Positions 1 through 7,631 of a DNA stretch of 64,000 bases are shown here, piece after piece. The DNA comes from JAFGTP01 sp964498725 (lineage in GTDB: Bacteria > Fidelibacterota > UBA2242 > JAFGTP01): positions 1 to 64,000 of the forward strand of contig CAZCHS010000001.1 in assembly GCA_964498725.1 (NCBI GenBank), read 5' to 3'. Both the position numbers and the translations under genes were made by a program. Under the pieces are notes generated by a model. It ran no database searches, had not been told where the DNA came from, and was given only the letters and a program-made list of their open reading frames with translations. The number at the start of each line of letters is the position of its first letter. The first letter of the stretch is position 1.

Positions 1-846
1 TCAGCCGTTTTCAACAGCGCGGCGGTTTATGAAAAGGGATTATTTCACATGGTTTACAGGGCCACGGATATTGGCGGTCATGAACGCTATGGCGAATATA
101 TCAATTGTCTCGGATATGCAGTGAGCAAGGACCTGAAAACCTGGCATCGCCTCAATGAACCGATTTTGAAAAATGATGTTCCCCAGGAATTGCGCGGACC
201 GGAAGACCCACGTATTGTGAAAATCGATGATACCTTTCACATGACCTACACTGGATTTGGGAACCGCTTTCCCGGTGATTACAGGATTTGTCACGCCACC
301 AGTAAAGATCTGGTTAACTGGACCCGGCACGGAGTCCTGCTGGATGAAGAAAATAAAAATTCCGCCTTTTTCCCGGAAAAGATTAAAGGTGAATATTTGT
401 TACTGCACCGTCGTCATCCGGATATTTGGATCGGCTCCACCAAAGATTTTAAAAATTTTGATAATCATACCAAAATCATGTCGCCAATCAAAAATGATGA
501 ATGGCAAAGTGTAAGGATCGGCATTGCCGGGCCACCGGTCAAGCATCCCAAAGGCTGGCTGCTGATCTATCATGCAGTGGATTCAATTAATGCCTACCGG
601 CTTGGTGCGGCTTTACTGGACTATGACAATCCCCGCAAGGTATTGGCAAGGCATTCTACACCGATTATTGAGCCGGAATTGGATTGGGAGATCAAGGGTT
701 ATATTCCCAATGTTATTTTCAGCTGCGCTACCATTGAACATGAAGATAAATATTATATCATTTATGCCGGAGCAGATACTGTTATTAGCGCTGCTTATAT
801 TCATAAAAGCGAAGTGGTTTTCGATAAAAATGATTGGTTAGTTTAA
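1..846 (+). CDS. GH130 glycoside phosphorylase/hydrolase, 5' truncated
   Basis: The reading frame is open from base 1, so the true start lies before the window; the first internal ATG is at 49. The visible 281 residues begin inside the five-bladed propeller of family GH130. Seen: the GPEDPR motif carrying the family's catalytic Asp, followed by MTYTGF, and the late IPNVIFSCA strand typical of the family. GH130 enzymes phosphorolyse or hydrolyse beta-mannosides, usually Man-GlcNAc or mannooligosaccharides. No signal peptide can be judged because the N-terminus is missing. The stop TAA is followed directly by the ATG of the next gene, so the two are co-transcribed. The exact substrate is not decidable. 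Confidence 0.88.
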   Translation, partial: SAVFNSAAVYEKGLFHMVYRATDIGGHERYGEYINCLGYAVSKDLKTWHRLNEPILKNDVPQELRGPEDPRIVKIDDTFHMTYTGFGNRFPGDYRICHATSKDLVNWTRHGVLLDEENKNSAFFPEKIKGEYLLLHRRHPDIWIGSTKDFKNFDNHTKIMSPIKNDEWQSVRIGIAGPPVKHPKGWLLIYHAVDSINAYRLGAALLDYDNPRKVLARHSTPIIEPELDWEIKGYIPNVIFSCATIEHEDKYYIIYAGADTVISAAYIHKSEVVFDKNDWLV

Positions 847-2040
847 ATGAAAAAATATTTAATTATATGTATATATTTATGTTTTATATCCTGTGGAAAA
901 CAGGAGGATGCCGTTAATCTCAGCCATTCTCTTTCACTGGTTGACAGTATCGAAGTGGACGGAAAAACACTGTCGTTCATCTGGATTTACGCCGATGCAC
1001 CGGATTATAATCCGGTGGAAGCTACTGGCGAAGGCATAACCTGTGTTGATGATGTGGGCCGCTACCTGGAAGTTTTGGAACACGAGATTATCGTAAAAAG
1101 GAACTCTTCATTAATTCCACTTGCGGAAAATATGGTCAATTTTCTGCTCTATATGAGCCGGGAAGACGGGTTATGGTATAACTTTATGTTTCACGACGGC
1201 ACTATCAACAAAGACCACATCAACAGCAAAGCCGAGTTTGGTTTCTGGGCGGTGCGCGGTCTGCGGGGGCTGGCAGCCGGATATAATATTTTCCATGATA
1301 ATGAAGACCTGCGTCAGGTCATAGAGAAGCGAACTTTATGCATGGAACCTCATCTTAAAAAAATTTTGAGTAGTTATCCCGGAATTACTAATATGAATTA
1401 CGGTAAAAAACCGAATTGGATGATACAAGGAGCGGCGGATATTACCAATGAAATGTTACTGGTATTGACAAAACTGCAACATACCGGAGATTTTGATTAC
1501 CAGGATGAAATTGTGAAGTTTTCCGAAGCCCTGATAATATCACAGTACAAAAAGGGTAATTCCGAAATTACAGGAATGTATTTTTGCTGGAATAATATTT
1601 GGCATAGTTGGGGAAATTCCCAGGCCTTTGCTCTGTTGGAAGCTTATAAAATCACTAAAAATGACGCCTGTTTGCAAAGTGTAAAATTGTGGGCGGATAA
1701 TTTTGTGCCCTTTTTTATTGAACATAATTTTCCGCGCAAAATAACCGTTGCCAATCAGGATTTCGAGATGGAAACCTACCCGCAAATTGCTTATGGTATC
1801 AATTCAGTTTACAGAGGCATAAAATCCCTGGCAGTGATAACGAAAAATAAAAAATATGAAGAGTACGCGGAAAAGGTTTTTCAGTGGTATTTCGGCGGCA
1901 ATATTGCCAATACAAAAATGTACAACTCCGGCACAGGTGTCTGTTTTGACGGTATCAATGCCGAAGGTATTAATAAAAACAGCGGGGCCGAATCTACGAT
2001 AGAATGCCTTCTTTCCATGCAATTCAGAGAAAAATATTAA
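847..2040 (+). CDS. Lipoprotein with alpha/alpha-toroid (six-hairpin glycosidase-like) fold
   Basis: 397 residues. A short hydrophobic N-terminus ends in a lipobox-like FISC (Cys about residue 16), so an exported lipoprotein is likely. The body has helical segments rich in Trp, Asn and Gly (for example WNNIWHSWGNSQAFALLEAY) and ends with NKNSGAESTIECLLSM. Such an NSGAEST ending resembles six-hairpin glycosidase-superfamily proteins found in mannan or glucan loci; that is family memory, not a search. It starts immediately after the GH130 stop (TAAATG) and precedes a sugar ABC ATPase. A role in oligosaccharide hydrolysis or epimerisation is inferred. No catalytic residues could be assigned. Confidence 0.75.
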   Translation: MKKYLIICIYLCFISCGKQEDAVNLSHSLSLVDSIEVDGKTLSFIWIYADAPDYNPVEATGEGITCVDDVGRYLEVLEHEIIVKRNSSLIPLAENMVNFLLYMSREDGLWYNFMFHDGTINKDHINSKAEFGFWAVRGLRGLAAGYNIFHDNEDLRQVIEKRTLCMEPHLKKILSSYPGITNMNYGKKPNWMIQGAADITNEMLLVLTKLQHTGDFDYQDEIVKFSEALIISQYKKGNSEITGMYFCWNNIWHSWGNSQAFALLEAYKITKNDACLQSVKLWADNFVPFFIEHNFPRKITVANQDFEMETYPQIAYGINSVYRGIKSLAVITKNKKYEEYAEKVFQWYFGGNIANTKMYNSGTGVCFDGINAEGINKNSGAESTIECLLSMQFREKY

Positions 2041-2070
2041 GCGATAAATGGTAAAAGGACAGGACGTTTT

Positions 2071-3168
2071 ATGGCACAAATTGAGTTGAAAAAAATTGGT
2101 AAAACCTTTGATAATAATGTCAACGTTATTGAGAATCTTGACCTGAAAATTATCGATGGAGAATTTCTGGTACTGGTAGGCCCCTCGGGATGTGGAAAAT
2201 CAACGACCCTGCGATTAATCGCCGGGTTGGAGACTATCACAGCGGGTGACATATATATCGCTGACAAACTGGTCAATAAAATTCCACCGAAAGACCGGGA
2301 CATTTCCATGGTTTTCCAAAACTATGCTCTCTATCCCCACATGACTGTTTACGATAATATGGCATTTGGCCTGAAATTGCGAAAATTTAAAAAGCCGATT
2401 ATTCGGAAAATGGTCCAGGAAGCGGCTGAGATTTTGGAACTGGAAAATCTTCTGAACCGAAAGCCAAAGCAACTTTCCGGCGGACAGCGGCAACGGGTGG
2501 CCCTTGGCCGTGCCATTGTCAGGAAACCGGCGGTATTTCTTTTTGATGAACCCCTTTCCAATCTCGATGCTAAACTGCGGGTCCAGATGCGTTCGGAGAT
2601 CAAAAATCTGCATAAAACCCTGCAAACCACCATGGTCTATGTTACCCATGATCAAACCGAAGCCATGACAATGGGCGACCGGATCGCGGTTATGAAAGAG
2701 GGTGTTATACACCAATTGGACACGCCCCTTAATGTCTATAATGATCCGGCGGATAAATTTGTGGCCGGTTTTATCGGCAGCCCGGCGATGAACTTTCTCA
2801 GTGGTAAAATCGAAAATAATTCTATCATTGTTGAAAATGGAAAATTCAATCTACCCATTATCAATAATCACAAAGAATTACTTAAGAATCATGATAATCA
2901 GAATATTATCGTTGGAATACGACCGGAAAGTATTACGCTGCAAAAAGAGACAGACAATTCAGTGAAAATAAATCTACAGTGTGATATTGTGGAACCCACC
3001 GGCCATGAAGCGCTGATTTATCTCAATACCGGCGCAACAAAAATAGTTTGTAAAACCAATGAATATGATCACGAAACCCGTAAAAAAGACCGTTTGAATG
3101 TTTATTTTAATATGGAAAAAGCGTTGTATTTTGATGCTGAAACAGGCGCAAGACTGATAATGCCATAA
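2071..3168 (+). CDS. Sugar ABC transporter ATP-binding protein (MsmX/UgpC/MalK type)
   Basis: 365 residues, the usual length for carbohydrate-import ATPases of the CUT1 class. Seen: Walker A GPSGCGKST, signature LSGGQRQRVALGRA, Walker B VFLFDEPLSNLDAKLR, the H-loop TMVYVTHDQTEAMTM, and a C-terminal TOBE/MalK-like extension after about residue 240. It energises import of oligosaccharides through permeases not present in the window. An AGGAC ribosome-binding site precedes the ATG. Thirty bases separate it from the toroid lipoprotein, so it belongs to the same mannoside operon. A multitask MsmX-type ATPase serving several importers is an alternative. Confidence 0.93.
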   Translation: MAQIELKKIGKTFDNNVNVIENLDLKIIDGEFLVLVGPSGCGKSTTLRLIAGLETITAGDIYIADKLVNKIPPKDRDISMVFQNYALYPHMTVYDNMAFGLKLRKFKKPIIRKMVQEAAEILELENLLNRKPKQLSGGQRQRVALGRAIVRKPAVFLFDEPLSNLDAKLRVQMRSEIKNLHKTLQTTMVYVTHDQTEAMTMGDRIAVMKEGVIHQLDTPLNVYNDPADKFVAGFIGSPAMNFLSGKIENNSIIVENGKFNLPIINNHKELLKNHDNQNIIVGIRPESITLQKETDNSVKINLQCDIVEPTGHEALIYLNTGATKIVCKTNEYDHETRKKDRLNVYFNMEKALYFDAETGARLIMP

Positions 3169-3184
3169 TTAAAAATTTTTATAC

Positions 3185-3216
3185 ATAGTGGATAATAGAT
3201 ATCTATTACCCACTAT
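3185..3216. terminator. Near-perfect 32-bp palindrome between convergent genes
   Basis: Two 16-base arms (3185-3200 and 3201-3216) are inverted copies with one mismatch and no loop. The palindrome sits between the sugar-operon stop and the end of the opposing GNAT gene, with an A/T-rich run upstream (3170-3181). A shared bidirectional terminator is likely, though no long U-tract follows directly. Confidence 0.5.
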
Positions 3217-3268
3217 ATTCCAAACATCTTTAATGGATGCTTATTTTTATGAATAAAGCATGGTAATC

Positions 3269-3826
3269 TTATTCCTGCCAATGCTCCGGTTTGTTCATTT
3301 CCTCGCAGCACAGCACCTTACCTTTTTCAATTGGATATTTTTCACCTGTAAGGGAGAGAAACATCCAGGCATCTTTGACTTTTTCAGGGATTGGGTGAAT
3401 CGTGTGATATCCATGTATTCTGGCATCCGTAATGAAACCGAATTTTGGATAATATTCAATATGACCCAATAGAAAGACCATTTTTGATCTCATATCCTTT
3501 AGGTGCTGCAATCCGGCTTTGATCAATTGTCCGCCAATTTCTTGTTTCTGATACTCCGGGACTACAGCCAAAGGTGCCAGGAAATGAAACAATAGTTGCT
3601 CAGTGTTCATATTCTCAATATAGCCGCGGGAAAATAAAATATGTCCCACCGGTTTTCGTTGGTGTAATGCCAATAACGAAACAATGGGTTCTGCAGTTTT
3701 GTCATTTAAAATACCGGCGGTTAACTCGGCTTCGCTCTTTCTGCCGAATGCGCGCTTTTCGATATCAATAATTTGGTCAAAGTCCTGTTTATTGGTCGGT
3801 CGAATAACAAGTTGATTTAAATTCAC
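3269..3826 (-). CDS. GNAT-family N-acetyltransferase (YhbS-like)
   Basis: 185 residues, one GNAT fold. Seen: the N-terminal IRPTNKQDFDQIIDIEKRAFG helix region, then the core FLAPLAVVPEYQKQEIGGQLIKAGL, which matches the acetyl-CoA pyrophosphate loop (Q/R-x-x-G-x-G/A, here QKQEIGGQL), and VFLLGHIEYYPKFGF, typical of the YhbS subgroup. The start is GTG at 3824-3826, chosen because AAGGAG lies seven bases upstream. The acceptor substrate is unknown. The gene stands alone, convergent with the sugar operon. Confidence 0.88.
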   Translation of the reverse strand: MNLNQLVIRPTNKQDFDQIIDIEKRAFGRKSEAELTAGILNDKTAEPIVSLLALHQRKPVGHILFSRGYIENMNTEQLLFHFLAPLAVVPEYQKQEIGGQLIKAGLQHLKDMRSKMVFLLGHIEYYPKFGFITDARIHGYHTIHPIPEKVKDAWMFLSLTGEKYPIEKGKVLCCEEMNKPEHWQE

Positions 3827-4314
3827 GGTAAAACTCCTTTAACATTATGTAGAGTATTTAACTGAACAGATTTCAGTCTTAAAAATTATTATGTAATAGA
3901 TGAATAATAGATATGCAGATAAACAGGGTAATCAATATCCTTTTCTGATATCTAAGCAGTAGGGGGTGACAGGAAAAAAAGTGCGGAGAATTATTCCGTT
4001 TTTAGTCCTGTCTATTTTACCGTGGTCAGTATAGTTGAAGTTTTTTTCATGCGAAGAAATTTAGTTATTAATCAAAAAATAAAAAATATTTTTTTAGCCT
4101 GCATTATTCATAAAAATATGAATAATGTCCGCTTTGCGCCGATACGTTTCCTTCCGCCAGAGGCCGGATGTTCCAGTGGAAACTATCGGGATTAACCTGA
4201 ATATCATTCTATGAATTTTCCAAATTAGTTTTTTAATATGTATTTGGTAAACTGTTAATTTTATTTTTTTTGCTTGAAGAATTTGAAAATTCATGAATAT
4301 TTTAGGTTAGAAAA
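3827..4314. other. Intergenic, no gene supported
   Basis: About 490 bases of A/T-rich DNA. A 10-bp perfect hairpin with a six-base loop lies at 4102-4127. An open frame on the minus strand at 4094-4294 has biased composition and no ribosome-binding site, so it is not called. The rest shows no recognisable feature. Confidence 0.5.
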
Positions 4315-4583
4315 TTGAGCAAAAAGAAAAAAATTTCCAATCGTCAGATGATTTTCTATGGATTGTTGGGATTAATGTTGATCTTGGGGGCGATTCTGGC
4401 AGAACACTCATTACAGGATATGTTTTTACTGAATTTTATTTCCGAGGGTTTTTATATTGGGGGCTGGGTTTTGTTTTGGGAATTTTCAGCACACTGTTTT
4501 TCAAATCACGGGAATATGCTGAGCAGGCTTTTGTATTGAATCGACTAATGAAGTCTGAAATTAAATATGAGATACGGAATTAA
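4315..4583 (+). pseudogene. Small two-helix membrane protein, probably frameshifted
   Basis: A TTG at 4315 opens a frame whose first 48 or so codons read as a basic N-terminus plus a hydrophobic helix (MIFYGLLGLMLILGAILA). After about 4453 the original frame becomes implausible and stops at 4539. The -1 frame takes over with a second helix (WGLGFVLGIFSTLFF) and a charged tail ending in KYEIRN at the TAA 4581-4583. A single-base insertion in the T- and G-rich stretch around 4448-4458 explains this. The intact product would be about 89 residues with two membrane segments. Sequencing error, pseudogene and programmed shift are all possible. No family is recognised and the start is uncertain. Confidence 0.5.
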
Positions 4584-4595
4584 TAATAAATGTGT

Positions 4596-4760
4596 TCAAT
4601 AGCTTAGCCGCAGCACATAGACCAGATAACTCAGCGCAATGATCATTAAAAGAATGAGCCACAATTTTTTAGTGGGCCGTTTACGGCGCAGATTGCGGAA
4701 ATTGACTTTTTTGTCTTCGGGTTTTTCGAAATTCAGGAAGTCTCGTTTTTTGGTTGTCAT
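4596..4760 (-). CDS. Small basic single-pass membrane protein
   Basis: 54 residues. The first 34 residues are highly charged (MTTKKRDFLNFEKPEDKK onward, then an RNLRRKRPTKK stretch) and are followed by one hydrophobic helix (LWLILLMIIALSYLVYVL). The topology suggests a cytoplasmic basic tail with one membrane anchor. Its ATG overlaps the stop of the site-2 protease gene as TAATG, indicating translational coupling. No family is recognised. A role next to the protease, or simply a conserved tail gene of this operon, is inference. Confidence 0.72.
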   Translation of the reverse strand: MTTKKRDFLNFEKPEDKKVNFRNLRRKRPTKKLWLILLMIIALSYLVYVLRLSY

Positions 4761-5401
4761 TATACACCCCCAAAAAGCATACTGAAAAAATTAATAAAAG
4801 GGCGCAAAATAAAACCGATTATTGATATTTTGGTAATAAAACCAAACAAAATTAAGCCCATTAAAAGAAAAGCGCCATACTGTTCCAGCCAGTCGGTAAT
4901 ATGCTGCTGTTCCGGTGGCAGAAAACCGGCCAGAATTTTTGAGCCGTCCAAGGGTGGGATGGGGATCAGATTAAAAAAGGCCAGGGCAATATTGATCTGC
5001 ATGCTAAAATAAACCATTGTCATCAGTGGTTGCTGAACTGACCGGGCAAGACCGGAAATAGCGCCGGCTTGAAATATTCGAATGATAATACCACTGATCA
5101 GGGCCAGGGTCATATTGGCGGCCGGTCCGGCAATTGATACCCAGACCAGGTCTTTTTTGGGATTATTAAAATTATAAGGATTGACCGGCACCGGCTTGGC
5201 CCAGCCGAAGTGCACCAAAAAGATCATCAATGTGCCGATGGGGTCCAGATGTACCAGCGGGTTAAATGTCAGGCGTCCCTGATCTTTTGCAGTGTTGTCA
5301 CCAAAACGATAAGCCACATAACCATGCATATATTCATGAAAGGTCAGGGCCAGTAAAATTGGCGGTATAATTAGTAATATGGTTTGAAAATTCATTTCCA
5401 C
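4760..5401 (-). CDS. Site-2 protease-family zinc metalloprotease (rhomboid-like M50 subgroup)
   Basis: 213 residues, nearly all hydrophobic with about six membrane segments. Seen: HEYMH (His22, Glu23, His26), the zinc-binding HExxH inside the first membrane helix, and FNLIPIPPLDGSKIL carrying the distal NxxPxxPLDG motif with the third ligand Asp. This is the compact M50 form without PDZ domain common in bacteria. It overlaps the xerD stop by 10 bases and its own stop overlaps the next small gene (TAATG). Its substrate is unknown. Confidence 0.93.
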   Translation of the reverse strand: MEMNFQTILLIIPPILLALTFHEYMHGYVAYRFGDNTAKDQGRLTFNPLVHLDPIGTLMIFLVHFGWAKPVPVNPYNFNNPKKDLVWVSIAGPAANMTLALISGIIIRIFQAGAISGLARSVQQPLMTMVYFSMQINIALAFFNLIPIPPLDGSKILAGFLPPEQQHITDWLEQYGAFLLMGLILFGFITKISIIGFILRPFINFFSMLFGGV

Positions 5402-6285
5402 CTCGGATGAAATTCTTTGTGTTGTTGGATTATAAAATCTTTGTCTAAATGTGTATATATCTGGGTTGTGGAAATATCAGAATGCCCCAGCATTTCCTGA
5501 ACCGCGCGCAGATTGGCGCCGCCTTCCAGCAGATGGGTTGCAAAAGAGTGTCGAAATACATGGGGGCTGACTTGTTTGTCGATTCCCGCCAGTTGTACAT
5601 ATTGTCTGATAATTTTCCAAACTCCCATGCGGGAAATCGGTGTCCCGCGCATATTTAAAAATAACATATCATTGCTTTTACGTTTCTGCGCCAGTTTGGT
5701 TCGCACATATTTCAGATAGGCCTTAATTGACTGCGCCGCCTTGCTGCCGAAAGGGACAACCCGCTCTTTGTTTCCTTTGCCGAAAATACGAATTAATTGC
5801 TCATCCAGGAATAAGTCCTTTTGTTTAATGGAAATCAGTTCCGAAACCCGGACACCGGTGGAGTACAGTGTTTCGATCATGGCATAGTCCCGCAGGCCTT
5901 TGTCGGTTCCGCGATCGATTTCATCAAGAATATCTTCGATTTCGGATACCTCCAGCACCCGGGGCAGTTTCATGGTTAGTTTGGGTGCCTGAATAAATTC
6001 CGTGGGATTGTCATCAATGTAATTTTCCTCCAGCAAATAGCCGTGAAAACTACGTAATGTTGAAATATTGCGCGCCATGGAATTTTCTGACATACCGAGA
6101 TCGGCAAGGGTGTTGATGTATTGCCGGACTTTTTGGATGGTAATCTTGTCAGGACGGATAATCTTATTGTCTTTCAGGAATTGATAATAGCGCAGCAGGT
6201 CGTGTTTATAGGCGGCGATGGTGTTGGGAGTCAGGTTCCGCTCGATTTTAATATGATTGAGAAATTCCCGGAAAAGATGCTGCAT
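5392..6285 (-). CDS. xerD: Tyrosine recombinase XerC/XerD
   Basis: 297 residues, the standard Xer length. The N-terminal SAM-like core-binding domain occupies about residues 1-90. The catalytic domain shows Arg146 (STGVRVSEL), Lys170 (GKGNKERVVP), His242-x-x-Arg245 (PHVFRHSFATHLLEGG), His268 (MLGHSDISTTQ) and the nucleophile Tyr277 (IYTHLD). Xer proteins resolve chromosome dimers at dif. No dif site was recognised here. XerC and XerD cannot be separated with certainty; the symbol follows the closer general resemblance to XerD. Confidence 0.93.
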   Translation of the reverse strand: MQHLFREFLNHIKIERNLTPNTIAAYKHDLLRYYQFLKDNKIIRPDKITIQKVRQYINTLADLGMSENSMARNISTLRSFHGYLLEENYIDDNPTEFIQAPKLTMKLPRVLEVSEIEDILDEIDRGTDKGLRDYAMIETLYSTGVRVSELISIKQKDLFLDEQLIRIFGKGNKERVVPFGSKAAQSIKAYLKYVRTKLAQKRKSNDMLFLNMRGTPISRMGVWKIIRQYVQLAGIDKQVSPHVFRHSFATHLLEGGANLRAVQEMLGHSDISTTQIYTHLDKDFIIQQHKEFHPRWK

Positions 6286-6294
6286 GAGAATAGG

Positions 6295-6879
6295 CTATTC
6301 TGAATGGTAAATTGTCTGTTCAATAATATCGCACAGAATATGGCCGGCAGTAATGTGGCATTCCTGGATTCGCTGGGTATTATCAGAGGGGACAATAATG
6401 GATAAGTCTGCTAATTCTTTAAGTTTACCACCATTTTTTCCTGACAATATGATAGTGGTTAAATTCTGTTGTTTTGCTATTTCCACGGCTTTGATGACAT
6501 TAGCGGAATTTCCACTGGTCGAAATGCCAATTAAAATATCCCCGGCTTTTCCAAAGGCTTCAATTTGCCGGGCAAAGATGTCAGAAAAATCATCATCATT
6601 GGCAATCGCAGTCAGTAAACTGGTATCAGTGGTGAGTGCCAGGGCCGGAATTGCCCGTCGCCGGTATTTTAATTTTGCTACCAATTCAGCAGCGAGATGT
6701 TGCGCGTCAGCGGCACTGCCGCCATTGCCACAGATCAGAATTTTTCCATCACCGGTGACAGCAGCTACAAGTTTCTGTGCTGCAGAATTGATAGCATCTG
6801 TATAATTTTCCAGAAATTCCTGTTTTACATTTATGCTTTCAAGCAATTGATTCTGTATGATCTCACTGTAATTTTGCAA
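6295..6879 (-). CDS. gmhA: Sedoheptulose 7-phosphate isomerase (phosphoheptose isomerase)
   Basis: 194 residues, a single SIS domain. Seen: GNGGSAADAQHLAAELV (sugar-phosphate loop and catalytic Glu), ALTTDTSLLTAIANDDDF, GISTSGNSANVI, and the C-terminal ECHITAGHILCDIIE with the general-base His. GmhA makes D-glycero-D-manno-heptose 7-phosphate for the LPS inner core, which supports a Gram-negative envelope. The start is TTG at 6877-6879 with an AAGGA site upstream. Other heptose pathway genes (hldE, gmhB) are not in the window. Confidence 0.93.
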   Translation of the reverse strand: MQNYSEIIQNQLLESINVKQEFLENYTDAINSAAQKLVAAVTGDGKILICGNGGSAADAQHLAAELVAKLKYRRRAIPALALTTDTSLLTAIANDDDFSDIFARQIEAFGKAGDILIGISTSGNSANVIKAVEIAKQQNLTTIILSGKNGGKLKELADLSIIVPSDNTQRIQECHITAGHILCDIIEQTIYHSE

Positions 6880-6881
6880 AA

Positions 6882-7631
6882 TTAATTTTCCTTCCAGTGG
6901 ATCGCCTGGCTGAATTTTTTGATAATGTCAGGATCATCGGTATCATTCAGCACATTGCCGGTGACAATGAATGAAGCGCCGGCTCTGACTTTTTGGGCCG
7001 CCACTTGCGGTGACTTAATGCCGCCGCCAACGATTACAGGAATATCTACAAAGGAACTAACGCCTTTGACCACTGCATCGGGTACAGGATTATCCGCGCC
7101 ACTTCCGGCTTCCAGGTAAACTGTTGACATACCCAGGTATTGCGCCGCAAGGGCGTGAGCCATGGCGATTTCCGGTTTGTGTGTTGGAAGCGGTTTGGTA
7201 TTACTGATGAATTCCGCTGTTGTTGTCCGGCCGCTGTCAAAGAGCATGTACCCGGTGGAGATCGGTTCTACCTTTTGTTTGTGAATGGCGGGCGCGGCAA
7301 TCACATGATCACCAAACAAATATTGGGGATTCCTGCCGCTGATTATGGACAGAAAAAGAATTGCATCGGCAGCTGAAGATATTTGCTGAACGGAGCCGGG
7401 GAATATGATCACCGGAATGTTACTGGCTTCTTTCACTATCTCAATACAATGTTGAAAATCACCATCCATCAACAAACTGCCGCCGATGAATATCGCGTCT
7501 ACATCAGCCTCATTTAATTTTTGGACAAAATCCCGGAGACTTTTTTCATCCCGTGTATCCGGGTCGATCAACACAATATACGCGGCACCGCGCTTTTTTG
7601 ATACTTCCGTTAATTGCTTGAAAATTGACAT
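6882..7631 (-). CDS. Geranylgeranylglyceryl phosphate synthase family protein
   Basis: 249 residues, TIM-barrel of the PcrB/GGGPS family. Seen: LIDPDTRDEKS at the N-terminus, FIGGSLLMDG, VIIFPGS, YLEAGSGADNPVP and VIVGGGIKSPQVAAQKVRAGA, where the last two form the phosphate-binding loops. The family joins a polyprenyl diphosphate to sn-glycerol 1-phosphate, making archaeal-type ether lipid precursors. Homologues occur in several FCB bacteria where their product is poorly understood. The ATG overlaps the gcvPA stop (TAATG), so expression is coupled. Chain length cannot be read by eye. Confidence 0.9.
   Translation of the reverse strand: MSIFKQLTEVSKKRGAAYIVLIDPDTRDEKSLRDFVQKLNEADVDAIFIGGSLLMDGDFQHCIEIVKEASNIPVIIFPGSVQQISSAADAILFLSIISGRNPQYLFGDHVIAAPAIHKQKVEPISTGYMLFDSGRTTTAEFISNTKPLPTHKPEIAMAHALAAQYLGMSTVYLEAGSGADNPVPDAVVKGVSSFVDIPVIVGGGIKSPQVAAQKVRAGASFIVTGNVLNDTDDPDIIKKFSQAIHWKEN

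Noticed and set aside
40..330. Minus-strand open frame opposite GH130
   Set aside because: Shadow of the strongly supported plus-strand GH130 frame; no motif.
4094..4294. Minus-strand 66-codon frame
   Set aside because: Low-complexity composition and no ribosome-binding site or family likeness.
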